Shown: positions 11,191-24,350 of the stretch, in pieces
Numbering within the stretch: the first letter of the stretch is position 1
Layout: every line of letters begins with the position of its first letter
Assembly: GCA_023376005.1 (NCBI GenBank)
Contig: CM042150.1
Span: 79,734,095-79,798,094, forward strand
Reading direction: 5' to 3'
Source: Doryteuthis pealeii
Lineage: Eukaryota; Mollusca; Cephalopoda; Myopsida; Loliginidae
Length of the DNA stretch: 64,000 nt
Notes under the pieces: generated by a model
The model's input: only the letters and a program-made list of their open reading frames with translations
What the model was told of the DNA's origin: nothing
Databases searched by the model: none
Made by a program: the position numbers and the translations under genes

Positions 11191-11349
11191 GGCGTATATG
11201 TATATTCTAAGCAGGCACTTGTTCTATGATTTTTAATAGATTGTCATGATGATTCTTAATTTTAAATTTAAAACAAAACTATATCACCGTTTAATGACAA
11301 GAGGTAGAACTGGCTATCTACCTACAATGTATGTGTACGTGTCTCTCTT

Positions 11350-11394
<45 letters not shown>

Positions 11395-11409
11395 AATATA
11401 TATACTAAT

Positions 11410-13260
11410 GAAAATGTAAACGTTGCGTTCTTCGTTGTAACAGAGTTCCATGGTGATACTAATGACTCCATTTAGCTATCACCGATGGATTATCGTTAAT
11501 ATTTTATAATCTCCATTTTCTTTAAATCACCGTTATAGCGGGTGTTTGTTATCAAACCTGTAGATGAATAAAAAAATTTAAAGAGACAATGATGTTTTTT
11601 GCAAATTGGAGAAGAATTTGCTTTATCTCGAATAAAAAGTATTTTTAAGTGTATTGCTTTGATAAATATATATAAAGCAACAATATAAGCAACAATGTGC
11701 CGTTTCTGTAAATTAAAATAGATAAAGAGAAAAATAAATAAAGAAAGAAAGAAAGAAATACATTTGAAGAGTATACTTAGGATCGTGATCTTTTGGATCA
11801 ATTCTTTCAACGACCCAGGTCCTCAATATTATGTCTCTGCCAAATAACGCATTTTTTTAACTAAAAAGCGCGCACGCACGTACGCACGCATACATTACAT
11901 AGACTAACTTACTCTAGCGTTGCCTCTTAAAATTAAGCAACACCTACTCACAAAGACGTGCGCTTCTGTTAAATAATATCTAACTGGGAGGAACACATGC
12001 CAAATCTAAAAACATACTGAAAGATTTCACGCAAAAACTTTACTTGAGTCCTATTTAGACATGCGTAGAGCGGATTTGTAGGTCACCAGCAATGATGCCG
12101 GTTTTTTTGGCGGAACGAGTTTTGATAAGAGGAGGTTTGGGCAAAGAATTAGTTTTCAGGGTCCGTCATTTTTCTTTTTCATTCATTTGAAATGCCGAGA
12201 TTTGAAAACGTGGAAGTTCAGCGCAATTAAAATCAGCCAGCAGGTGTAGACAGACATTCGACTTTCCACGAAAACCGTTGGCGGATCACCAGACAGCAGG
12301 ACAGACATCTTCGGATTTGACACTACAACTGTGAACATAATCCGTAAAATATACAATGATCAATACATTTACAGGCTAGCACATGCGAGCATGCAGGAAA
12401 ATCCTACATAATCTCAAACAAATTAAGCGCCTATAGTATCTCTAAAACGACTTAGTATATCCACGCAACGTGCGCGCGCGAACGCCACCACACACACACA
12501 CACGCGTGAGCCATCGATTATATATATATATAGAGAGAGAGAGAGATGTGTATGCGGATCTCCGATAATTTTAATGTGTGTATATACAACGGCAACATAT
12601 GTCTGTCTGTCTGTCAGTCTGAGTGGGGGCAGGGATGTACAACAGAATCCAGCGCTAATTTAAGTATTTCTGAAGATTCAGCAGATACAGACACATATAT
12701 TTACTTGATGCCTGCTTATTTTGATATTCATATCTCAAACAACGTGTAATGTGAGTATGACCAATGTATATTGGTATTTATAAAATTAACATATACATAC
12801 ATATAACAACGCAGACACTTTGTTTTGTTATTTATTTATTTACCCCTCTCTCGTCTATGTCTCTACTCTGTCTATTAAATCTTCTGATTATATTCTCTAT
12901 CTATATAATATATATTTAACTGATTATATATATATACTATTTCCCTATCTATCTATCTATCATATGCTCTCTCTCTCTCCTCATATATATAGTAGATAAT
13001 ATTATTAATATATTATATATTATATATATGTGTGTGTGTGTGTGGTTGTGTGTTGGTTATGGTGTGGAGATGATTGTTAAATGGCCTTTTTAAGAAAAGC
13101 TAGGACTCATAAACAGCACCACATACACACACATATATAAGTTGTAAAGATGTGTAAACGATATATAATATATTATATATTATATATATAATATATATAA
13201 TTCTAAGATGGCATAATACATAATCATTAAATTATTATGTTTCATTAATAGCATATTCAT
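11410..13260. other. AT-rich stretch, nothing recognised
   Basis: I see no SINE head, transposon end or convincing frame. Short AT, CT and GT runs occur at 12,520-12,545 and 12,890-13,200. From about 12.9 kb the microsatellites look fragmented, which could mark lower sequence accuracy. Confidence 0.5.
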
Positions 13261-13264
13261 AAGG

Positions 13265-13509
13265 AACAGCTGTGTGTATTTATGTAGTTCTATGTCCGGT
13301 TGGAAGCTCGAAGAAATCAAGTTAACGGACTAGTAAATTAATCACATGAATATCACCAGACTCCTTTGCTTTTTTGTCATAAAACTTAGACGGTTTTGAT
13401 TTTTATATTGTCGAAGATATTGACTTCAAATGATTCACCATGTTTATTTATCATTTATCTTTTTTTATTTTTTTCCTCTACCCAGGTTTGTCCGCGTAGC
13501 TGCTTCTAG
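13265..13509 (+). mobile_element. Helitron-like element, 3' part
   Basis: The 3' end reads CTACCCAGG...CGTAGCTGCTTCTAG followed by T, a hairpin plus CTAG terminus. The inside (TATGTCCGG, ATCACCAGACTCCTTTGC) aligns with the clean copy at 40,470-40,866. No 5' TC terminus was found, so it is 5'-truncated or too diverged. Confidence 0.6.
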
Positions 13510-13918
13510 TATTTCATAATGTTATTTTATGTGATCGCTGGCCTGTGGGAATTTACTCCGCAGGAGATATAGAGAGATAGATAATAATTTGAAGTTCATG
13601 CAAATACTCAGATTTCAATTGCTATCTTATGCCAATTAATTCATCCCTTAAATATTAGGCGCAATCAATCTTCCCATTAACATAGTTTAACTGTTTTTTC
13701 GAGTGGCAACTAAGATTCTAGATATTACTGAGTTCTTGTGTGCCGTGTAAATATGAGCATATATGTGGATGCGTGTGTCCGTATTTGTGTGTGTGTTGAG
13801 TCTTTCGTAAGCAGCAGAACTGCATTCAACATATTGCCAACGTATTCGCTCACTCTGGTGCGCATAGTTATACTGCTTTACGGTTGTGTGCCCTGCTTTT
13901 TTGCCTTGTACGATCACC

Positions 13919-14193
13919 AGGCGTGTTGTTGTGCAATGGTCAATTCGTCGTGGAAAATGAATGACGGCGAGCAACGAGTTCACATCTCGACGGAGTCAGT
14001 AGCATGATTCACATACGCGCTATAATACTGGGCAGACTGTTCAACTCCAGGTTTGGGTAAGTAGCAGGGTAGATATGACTTTTTAACCTAGGCATGGCAC
14101 CCGGTCTAGATGAGGAAGAAATCCTAAATTAAAACCGTTAAAAATGACCTTGTGTGCATCCGGTATCGACGTGGGAGATTTTTGGTGTAAATA
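13919..14193 (+). mobile_element. SINE-A, strongly diverged
   Basis: The landmarks GTTGTGCAATGG, AGTAGCAGGGTAGA, CCCGGTCTAGATGAGG and TGACCTTGTG appear in family order, with many indels. Confidence 0.65.
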
Positions 14194-15469
14194 CTACACG
14201 AATGGGTATTCAGCTGGGTAATATTTTCAGATGCTACAGCCTATGTTTCTGTTGGCCATAAATATTGCATCACTCGCTTAAAATGGAAAATACGCTCAAC
14301 CCTACTTAGGTTGTTTCTTAGCTGAGGTTGTTGCGTGTATCAAGAGCGGTCAGTGTTCAAGCCGCAAGGTTTACTGAATGCTTATGACCAAATGTGAAAT
14401 TCTAAACCGGCAGGTAGACTCCATATTTTTGAGTATTGGCATATAAATCTATTTGATCTAGATTTCCTCTTCCGACTTTTCGATGTCTGTCAAGATTTAA
14501 ATAAGTAAAATGATCTAGTTGTTTTTATGTATGTGTCTAAGGTGTGATACTATATATATTATATATAATTATGTATATATAATATAATAAGTAGCGTAGT
14601 AGGCACATCTAAACAATTTTCCATGAATAATATATTTTTAAACCAAAGATTATTTCGTAAGAAACTTTATGTCATCAAAATGCAGATAACAATTAGCATT
14701 ATTTTTCAACATAAATTGAATTACAATACTTTATACAAACAACAAAAAAATAATAATAAATAATCTCAAAAATAAGCACAACTCATAATTTTTATACATA
14801 TATATTTTGGGACAGACGTGTACGGTTTATTCTATTTTATTTAATCCCATTTTGTTGTAAAGATTTATTTTTTTAGACCTTTGGAATAATGTTCTAATAA
14901 AATCTGATTTTATTTAATTAGAAAGATTTTTATAAGAAAAATCACTTTTCAAAACCAAATTGCTAGAATATATGAATAATTACGACGAATATATTATAAT
15001 TATATATATTATATAAATATATAGTTTATATAATATATAGTATATATATTCCAGCGAGGAGAGAGAGAGAGGAGAAGAGGGAGGGTGGAAAAGAAAGCGG
15101 TAGGAGAAACTGATTGAAGCAAGAAAAGAGGAGTGTATTATTTAATTCCATTGTTTTTTGTTGGTTTTTTTTTGTTTCATTTTTTGTTGCATTTTTTATA
15201 TTATATTGCATAGCCCGGCTATCAAAAATACCAACATATGAAACAATGAATTATCGTTTCTCTCACGGAGCTAGATGTAGACCATTAAATACTGACAAAG
15301 GCATATTGTTTGCAATGTAAAGTGTTAAATCAATTACGTTTAGGGCAAATCCGAAAGTTAGGCCGCTCCGTATAAAGAATAGAATTAAGTGACATACAAT
15401 GCACAAGAATGCCTATTTGTATTCATACATACATAATATTACTTAATATCTATAAGAGTAATGCGTGGG

Positions 15470-15715
15470 TGGCTTAAAAGTGATATCAGCATAGAGCTAG
15501 AGAGTTCTATCTCTGTTGCCATAAGCGCTAGACAAGGATAATTGGTTTTTCACACATCTGAGACTGGGCGCCTACTATTCCATCAGCTCCTCAGCTTCGC
15601 AACAGAGTCCATGTGCTACTTATTACGCTTACTCTATACGTTTTCGAATAGCCTCGTCGACACCAAGAACCTAGAGGCCAGTCGAACACTCTATGACTGA
15701 GCTAAACCCGGCCCG
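15470..15715 (-). mobile_element. SINE-B, diverged, full length
   Basis: Reversed, the tRNA-like head GGGCCGGGTTTAGCTCAGTC...AGAG (15,690-15,715) is followed by the body ending near the GCGCTTATGG-like box. The A box TTAGCTCAGT is intact, but the rest carries many substitutions. Confidence 0.65.
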
Positions 15716-16239
15716 ATTTAACAGGTTGCGGCGAGTTTCGATCGCGAACCTACTCGCGTTAAATAGCCAATATTTATAATACATATACTAATATGGTAAT
15801 TAAAAATAATATATAACTATATATATATATAGTTAATATACCTAATTATTATGTTGTGTGTGTTTGTGTGTGGATGTGTGAGTGTGTTGTGTATACTATA
15901 TAATATATAAATAGTGTGTGGTTGTGTGTGTGTGTGTGTGTGTTGTGTGGTGTGTGTGTGATGTAATGTATTAAGCCTTTCAGTTAATCTATTTCCAATG
16001 AATAACAAATCATAAAAGAGTTGACAAACAGCTTTTAATAAGTGATTTAAGCCGTTGAATACAAATATTTGGATAAATTGGGGAATGAAAGTTGCATTCA
16101 AATGAGTAAACTCTTCCGACAAGCGAAGCTACAAGAACTACGCACGACGTCACGCACGTAATCGGGATTATTGAGCAGATAACTGACATGATAAAGACGG
16201 AGGAGAGTGCGCGCTTGCCGCGAGTGACGTTTAGCAGCT

Positions 16240-19200
16240 TCATTGCAAGTGTTTGAGTTCATCATCATTAAACTGAAGTCTCCTTACTTTCACCTTGGTG
16301 TCAGCTAGAACAGACCTTTTTTTTTACAATAAATAAATAAGAAAATAAAAAAAGATTACAATATGTCTTAAAAGCGGTAATTTGCGTAAGAAAACACTAT
16401 TTAACAGCCTGGCAAATTTTGGCACAGGCCAGGCATATGTGCTCAAGTGTGATTGACACGCTAGCAGAATCAATTTGCAAGAGTATATCTGCTGAGTTAA
16501 GTTTTATGCAAGGTCTGATAACGAGTACCCGAAAAAATGATCTCAATGGTAGTCATTATTAATTTTAGGATAGTTTGGCACAAAGGAATAATATGTGGCA
16601 CCTAGTAATATCACTCAACAGTAATAGATATGCTCCAACAAAATGTATTTACACGCGATTGAGTGAAGTAGACAGATATTTTAATAAATGTAGCTTAGAT
16701 TGCCACCAGCCCAAAAATATGGACTATTCGGTAAAGGAACGTATTCATACAGTATTTCTTTATCGCTTTGAACTTCTTTTCAAAACTATTCTACGAATGA
16801 AGTGTTTATGCAATATCCTGTTATTCTAATATAATGTATGATTTTTCCATAAATTACGGAAGAGAAAAAAACCTCTTCAGTTGCTGGCAGGTCACCACAA
16901 AAGCGTTAGATCAACTGAAATTAAGCAACATTACAGCCCACTCAAACTTAGATGGTTGGCCACTTGGGAGGCAGCAGTAATGGTAAGCCGATCTGAAGCT
17001 TATGTGCAAACTAAGAAAAGCTTAACATTGCTAAAGAGAAAAATGGTTATTTTTTTTCTATTCCAGAATAATTTTTTTTCACTGATACTCAATGAAACAT
17101 TTTTGGGAAACTATTTCTAATAAGTCCATTCTGGCATATAATCTCTTTAATTGAATTATACAAGCAGAGATCCTCTTAATTCAAAATACATAGTGGTATT
17201 TGAACTGCGAGTTTTAATCCTTCCGCTTTTAATCTATTTCCCTCGTATATATCACTTTTCCCATTGAATAAACTGATATAAGACATTATCATCCAGCACA
17301 CCCCCCTAAAAAAAAACACCCGCCATTTTTGTTACGTTTTTTCATAAGAAAAAGTGCTGTATTGTATAAAATATAATAAGAAATGGATTGTAAGTATGTG
17401 CTTGTAAAGAGTTTTAACATTTTTATTTTATACAGATAATTTTTTCTTGGGCGTAATAGTTTGAAAACTTTTTTTTTTTAGTGAACTCAATTAAAATAAG
17501 CGTATTTGAATTCAATCGTACTCAAATTTTAGCTTACAACACACAAAAAAAAAGACCGAGTGACAATTTGTACCCCGGAAACTCGTTGTCAGGCACTCGT
17601 AAGTCAGGGTAGACACTGTATTCAGAAATTTCTTCTATTTTAATGTTTCAGAGAAGAAAAAAAACCTTTTATGCAGTATTTATATGTAGGTTTTTTTTTA
17701 CACCAATCTGTAACAGTTCCACGACAAGGATATGATCATATACTGATTTTTTTCTTCTATTTTTATGTTCAATACTTACAAATTCTTGATAATCCTTACT
17801 TGTTTTGAAAAGTACTTTTTTTAGCATATAAGAATTCGAATGTAATCACAGAATCAAATTTCCATTTTTTTTAATTACTTTTTTAAAAACGTATTCCACG
17901 ATGAGAACGCAACACTTTTGGTCAAATTTATTACAAGAAAAGATAATTAATTTTTGAATAATGAATAAAAATGAAGAACATAACTTTTCCTTTTTTTATT
18001 GAAAATCAATCATTCAAGACTTATCCACTTGCACACTCTCCATTTTTTTTTATTAAAATGTTCTTAATGAAAAAGTGTTGGCTTGGTGTGAGAACAGTAC
18101 CTTTTTTAGCGGCCGCTCGAGCGAGTTTTGCGAAGAGAAACTCTTTGTGATTTCCCTAGAGGTCGGATAAAGATAACTGATCGGGTGATTGTCACATAGG
18201 TTGATGTTTGTACTCTTCCATTACTGACAACCGGTAGCTTTCCAAGTAATCACTTAAAAAGGTTTCGCACCCGTGTAGAACGAAACTAGTGTAGGTAGAA
18301 CTGATTATATAGTATTCAATTTGAACGATTATTATATATTTATTTATTATTAACTTTTAAGAAAATTGAGGCATCAGACCGGAGTTGATTTTGGTGACGT
18401 GTTTTTGTACAAGACACAGAAATTGCACAACCGAACTTTTTTGCGGAGAACGTGGATTTTAAGATATTCATTCTGGAATTTTTCTGCCATTTTTACCCCA
18501 CTTTTATATTCATTATTTTTTTTTTAATTCAAAATGATCAGAATTATAAAGACAATTCGTCTCATTCCCCCATTTCTTTTTGTAATGATTTTACCCAATT
18601 TTCTTTCTTTCCTTTTCATTTCTTTTCTTCTCTCTCCAGACTCTTTTCTTTCTTCTTACGATTTTGAGAGGTTATGTTACTGAATGTTTTCGTGTATTTA
18701 ATTGCCTCCTTTTGTTCTCTGTGATGCTTTCGTATATGGCTTAAGTAAGCATCCTTAGGTTGTGTTTATTTGTTTTTTGGCTTGTTTTTATATGTTTTTT
18801 TATATGGTATTATTATGGTTTTTAAATTTATTTGAAAAGCGTTTTTAGCTTCAGAATGATAAAAGACAAGATTGAGGAGAGAAAGGATACATATGCAGCA
18901 AGAAGCATTTAAAAGTAAGAAGTTTTAAACTGTATTTAACGATGGTATTCGTGTACGTGTGTTGTAGACAATTTAATGTATGTAGAAATAACTTTAAGTG
19001 TGTACACTTCGAATTATTTCACATGTCATTCTTCAATATGTGTATTTTTATTATTCTGTTATATTAAAATCTCAAGCAACATAGTAACAGTACAGCACGA
19101 ACGGACATCCGTTCATTATATCGATCAATATAATAAATACTAACATTTAAATGTATATTTTATACGTGTTTATTTTATATAGGATAACTATATAAATGTT

Positions 19201-20300
19201 GTGTGTATATATTATAATATTACCAGTGTTTAGAGATGTTAATAGTACACATGCGTTAATCTGCTAAAATTGGCGCGGATGTGGTGTGTTGTTTACAATC
19301 TCTCTGTATTCCCCTCTTTTTTAACGTTTGAAACATTGAGGAATGGGGGAAAGAGAGAAAGTAAAAGAGAGAGGACGAAAGAAAGTCAAAGAAATGTTGA
19401 ATTAATAATGACGAGGAAAGTTCCTCTTTCTTTTTTTCTCCTTTTTTTTTTTTTTTTCACCTCGTGTTTTTTATATTTCCGTTAGCCGGCGTTTTTCATT
19501 TACTCCATTTTTTTTTTGATTTTCCCTTTTTTAAGGGATCAAATTCTTCTTATCCTACACATACTTTCCTTCTCTTGTGTTACTTCTTTTTTCTTCTTTT
19601 TACGTTCTTCTCTCCCATTCGTTCCCGCGTTCGTTTACGATCACCCCAGTGTTTTCTAGTCTCTCATTCACTTGCCTTTGTCGTTGGTCATAGATATTTA
19701 TTTTCTTTTTAATCTTTCGGTAGGTTCATATTAAAATCATTATTTCCTTTTTTTCGATCATAAAGTAAGATACAAATCAGTATTCTTTTTTTTTTAAATC
19801 AGCCCACAAACACATTTTTAGCTTAGTTGTTTTTTTTTCTTCCTTACCGATCAGTTCTCTCTACAACCAGCACACTCATTTTTAACCGGTAAAGTCTTCG
19901 TAAGTAAATAAATATATATCTTCATAAGCTGGCTAGAAAAAGGTTTCTTTTTTTTTCTAGACTTTAGATCTTTATAATTTTTTTATAGGCACTCTATTAT
20001 ATACCTATCAAATATACTTAAATTCTCTTCGTTTTTCTCATCTTCACAAGCAACACATCCAACACAACATTATCTCCTCTCCTCCTTTCTCCCTCTCCAC
20101 CCTTAAAAATAACTGATGTTACTCCCTTATTATTCTTTTTTTTGGTTAAAAGTTTGATCGTCTTCCTTATTCTTTCTCCGGTCTGTTCCGCTAAATATTT
20201 TCACTCATTTCCTTCCGTTCCTCGTCACCTCTACACTATTTGAAGATATACTTCTTTTTACTTTTTTTGTTTCTTTCTTTTTTTTCTGTTTAAATTCAGT
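16240..20300. other. T-rich stretch poor in SINEs and satellites
   Basis: Long T and A runs and a growing pyrimidine bias on the plus strand (18.5-20.3 kb) mark this stretch. There is no long microsatellite and no SINE from families A-D. Short plus-strand frames such as 16,575-16,829 (84 codons) resemble nothing I know. GC-richer islets lie at 16,130-16,235 (ACGACGTCACGC, GCGCGCTTGCCGCG) and 18,105-18,280. This may be regulatory or intronic sequence near a gene, but there is no direct evidence. Confidence 0.35.
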
Positions 20301-20694
20301 TTGGTAAAATAAAGCCTTAAATAGTGGCCGTACTCCGCACCGGTAATAGCGGTCCTCAAGTAACTCGGCTTAACGACCAATGTTGTACAAGAAGCTGTCA
20401 GCGCATGTTGCTCCCGTTGGTAACGCTTTCAACATTGTTGAATACGTTACAAACAGCGTGTGCCGCCGCCTCTCGGCCTCCGTTCAGTGCGTGCCGTACG
20501 TGTGTCCGGTAGGTGGGTCTTGCGCTTGTCCGCCGGTGCTGCAGCGTCTTTAGACATGATGTAATTGCGTCGGAATAAACGAAAGTGAACCAGAAAGTTG
20601 CGTGTGCGCCATGTGCACACGAATATGCCGCTTAATCCGTTTGCCTGCGTCTTGTGATCGGTAGTCATTTAATGTATGCACAGTTAAATACTCC
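20300..20694 (+). other. CpG-rich segment, possible untranslated exon or promoter
   Basis: About 375 bp is visibly richer in C, G and CpG than anything near it. On the plus strand it is bounded by a pyrimidine tract ending in TTCAG (20,295-20,299) and by a consensus splice donor GTAAGT (20,695-20,700). A minus-strand frame beginning MSKDAAAPADKRK lies at about 20,450-20,558 but has no clear donor. No plus-strand ATG frame is convincing. It could be a first exon or CpG island, or simply unmethylated unique sequence. Confidence 0.25.
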
Positions 20695-21089
20695 GTAAGT
20701 AGTGTGTGTGCGTCTCTCTCTCTCTTTCTCATGCCTCTTCACCTTCGCCTCTCAGTCTCAAATCTCCTCCATCTCACCACACCACGATCTCTCGTCATTT
20801 CTCTCCGATCTCTAGACTCACTATAGTATATATATATTATATTTTAATAATAGGGATAATGATAGATAGATAACAATATTGTTATATTTTCATGCAACAT
20901 TATATCATGTATTATCTTAGTGTTATCTTTATATGTGCATATGTTAGTCTTTATGATTATATATGTGCTTGTGGCTTTGACCGCATTTACGAACCTGTTT
21001 CTTAGTACGAAGAGCGAACACGGCATGACAAGCCGTCAGTGTCCACTGTGGTAGTAGTAGAGCACAGTCACTATCATCGACCGGTTGCA

Positions 21090-23900
21090 ACAAGACCTTG
21101 TTTATACGAGATGAAAAGAAAAAGTTGCAGGAAAGGAAGTACAAGATATAGAGAAGAGGGGACGGGGTTTTTTGAGCGTGTTGACCATTTAATAAAAAGA
21201 AAAGAGGGAAAAGGGTATAATCGAAGAAAAGGGTTAAGCGTGACATCTAATAGCGCGCGAGAGAAGAGAGGGGAGAGAGAGAGAGAGTAGGAGAGAGAAA
21301 GGGATAGAGAGTAACGGTAGAATGAAAAAAAATAAAACAAGTGCAGAGAACGTGAAAAAACAGAGAGAGAAGGAAAGAGAAGGAGAGACTAAGCAAGCGA
21401 TAGGAAAAGTGGTTAAAACAAGATAATCAAAAGGAGATACAATTGAAGCAAAGACATTGGAGATTTGAGCGATACAGGTGAGGAAGAAAGGAGAAAACAA
21501 AGAGAGAGGAGAGAGGGGGAACGCGAGTGGAATTAACACAAGAGAGATCATCAATATAGAATATATATATATTAGTACTATATATATATATATATAATAT
21601 ATTACAAAAATAACACACAGAGGAGACCTTAGTATGTTTTACATAAACAAAAGAGAGGAGGTAAAATAATAGTAACAACAATAGGGTATAAAAAGATTGA
21701 GATTAAGAATGTTGAAATAAAGATTTGTGTGTGTGTGTGTGTGTGAAAGAGAGAGAGAAGCAGACGAGAGAAGAGAGAGGGAGAGAGAGAAGAGAGAGAG
21801 ACTGTGTAACTTTAAAAGAACGTGTAAAATATCGTAAAAAAAAGGTCATCATAAAAATTGGAGAATTAAAGAATTGTTGAAATAAAAATTGAAGAGCATG
21901 AGAGACAAAGAGAAGAAGAGACGACAAGACAGACACGACAGACGAAGAGAGAGTGATAGTGAGAGTGAGATAAGAGAGAATATACTGGGAAAACTTAAAA
22001 AAAAGAGAGTGGTGTAATATATGTAAGAACAAAGATATAAAAAATTGAGAATAAAGAATTGTTTGAAATGAAATTTGCAAGGAGGACGACGAGGAGAGGT
22101 GAGACGAGGGAGAGGGAAGAGAAGAGATAGACGAGAGAGAGAGAGAAGAGAGTAGAAAGACACTGGGTAACTTTTAAAAGAGAGTGTGTAAAAATACTGT
22201 AAACAGAGTATGCAAAAACAAAAAGCAGAATTTTTATATAGAGACTTTGGGAAATACAGAAAGGGAGAGGGGGAGAAAAGGGGGGGGGAGATAGATAAGA
22301 TAGACTTGATGACTAGATAGTAGATAATACTGACAGAAAATAGATAAAGATAAGGGTAAAAAGATAGGGTACATGAAGAAAGTGATGAAAGTGAAAGGAT
22401 AAAGATGGGAGTAGGGAAGTGAATGGAACGTGAAAAGAAGTGATGGTGAGAGAAGAAGAGACAGACAGAGAGAGAGAGAGAGAAAGAGAACGGATCATGG
22501 GGAGGGTGGGAGGGCGAAAAATATAAGTAAAAAGAAAAACAAATAAAAAATGAAAATGATAGAGAGAGAGAAAAAGTTTCTTTCTAGAAACATAAATACC
22601 AGATTTTTAAAAATATCGGGAAAAAGGAGGGAGTTAGCTGAGGAGAAGGATAGAGAAATACAAAATAGAACTACCATGAAAAAGAGAGGGCGGGATAGAA
22701 AAGAGTAGCGGGAAGAGAGTGAGAGGTAGAAAGGGGAAAAGAGGGAGGAGAAGACAAGTATCAGAATTAAGCTATATGCGGGAAAAAGATAGAGAAATCG
22801 GAGAACGTCGGGGCAAAATAGAGAGCAGAGAGAGAGTAGATGATAGAGGGAGAGAGAGAGAGAGAGAACGAGGGGGGAGAGAGAGCGAGGGAATAAATGG
22901 AGGAGTAAGGGGTAATTAGTGGGAAGATACCTGGAAATAGAAGAACGGATGCCCGGAGAGAGACACAGAAGAACAGACACGTAGAGTGAGAGAGGGGGAG
23001 AGAGGAAGGAAGAGGATAATTGGAGGAGTAGAAAACGAAGAGTAGGGTCATTAGTGGAAAGACTGGGAAGATGAGAAGGATGAGGAAGGCGAGAGCGAGA
23101 GAGGGATAGAGGGAGATGCTTATTTAACAAAGTCGTGAAAGGAGAGGAATAAGGGATGAATTCAGGTTGTTCGGGAAGAATCTGTTCTGAAACAAAATTA
23201 GGAAACTCGAGAGGAGAGGCATATTTACGGGATAAGATGGCAGAGAGAGAGGAGAAGAGAGAGAGAGAGAGAGGTGGTGAAATTGAGGTAAGCGAGTGTA
23301 GGTAAGAGAAAACAGTAATGATATCCAATAGGAAAATATGGAATCACAAAAAGGAACAGAAGAGAGAAAAGAAAATATATTGAACAAAGAAACGAAAGAG
23401 AGAGAGAGAAGAGAGAAGAAGAGAGAGAAGAGAGAGAGAAAGAAAGAGAGAGAGAGAGATGAAAGTGAGGTAATGAGCAGATGTTGGTAGAAAGAAAACA
23501 GTAAGATATACCAATAGTGGAAACATGGAATACAAAAGGAAATATAAGAGAGAAAGAAAGCATATTGAACAGGAGATACCAAAGGGAGATGAACAGGACA
23601 GGAGACCAGAAGACGAGACACGAGAGAAGACAGAGAGAGAGAGGGGGGATAATTGTGAGGTTTCGAGAGATGTAGTATAGAGAGACAGTGAAGATTACAT
23701 AGAAAAAACAATCAGAAATTAATCTCCAAAAGGAAAAAAGAGGAGAAAAATAGATATTGAGACGAGCGGAGACGAAGACGACGAAAGAGACTGATGAGAA
23801 GAGAGAAGACCGAGAGACGAGAAGAGAGAGAATGACGAAAATGTGAAGAGTATTTGAGAGATGTAGGTAGAAGGACAACTGTAAAGATACGTATAAGGAT
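21090..23900. repeat. Purine-rich tandem satellite, units of about 160-190 bp
   Basis: The plus strand is almost all A and G with GAGAGA runs. A recurring anchor (ATTGAGAATAAAGAATTGTT type) falls at 21,696, 21,857 and 22,044. A second anchor (GTGAGGTAA..AGATGTNGGTAGAA type) falls at 23,282, 23,464, about 23,651 and about 23,840, spaced 182-189 bp. The array runs straight into the assembly gap. Minus-strand open frames of up to 285 codons are Ser/Leu-rich artefacts of the absence of stop codons in pyrimidine-rich text. Confidence 0.8.
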
Positions 23901-24000
23901 NNNNNNNNNNNNNNNNNNNNNNNNNNNNNNNNNNNNNNNNNNNNNNNNNNNNNNNNNNNNNNNNNNNNNNNNNNNNNNNNNNNNNNNNNNNNNNNNNNNN
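23901..24000. other. Assembly gap (100 N)
   Basis: Exactly 100 N, the usual placeholder for a gap of unknown size. It lies inside the purine satellite on its left side and about 1 kb before the palindrome on its right. Confidence 0.99.
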
Positions 24001-24209
24001 CGGCTATATATAAAATGAAAACGCACCAAGGGTTGATATGCCAGTACACACTCAAACACCCAACACAACACACCATAAACACACCACCACAGCATCAGCG
24101 CACACACAACACACATGACTAAATACACAGGTTTGGAAATTCAAAGTAGTAGTTTTCTTTCTTAGATACTGGTTACTATATATACTATATATATACCCAT
24201 GGTATAAAG

Positions 24210-24350
24210 AGGACTAGTATCCTGCCCTTAGTAAACTTAATTTATACTCATTAAAGACTGGGGGGTAGAGAGAATTCGATTCATACTTCTATTATATCCC
24301 AGGGTATATTTTAAGTGCTATGTGTAATGCAAAACTCTCAGCTTTAAAAG
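24210..24350 (-). mobile_element. SINE-A fragment
   Basis: Reversed body text TATCCTGCCCT, GATTCATACTT and AAGTGCTATGTGTAATGCAAA matches the middle of SINE-A. The ends are not recognisable. Confidence 0.5.

Noticed and set aside
10319..11236. Frames with Ser-Leu and Cys-Val runs, one beginning with an apparently normal N-terminus (10,949)
   Set aside because: The non-repeat part is under 45 codons and runs directly into an (AT)n(GT)n tract.
21690..23900. CRISPR-like array of spaced repeats
   Set aside because: The repeats are 160-190 bp, diverged and purine-only, in a eukaryotic genome; no short identical repeats with unique spacers.
22495..24082. Minus-strand open frames of 277 and 285 codons
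   Set aside because: They are Ser/Leu/Phe-rich readings of the complement of a purine satellite, where stop codons are rare; one runs through the N gap. No domain, no family.
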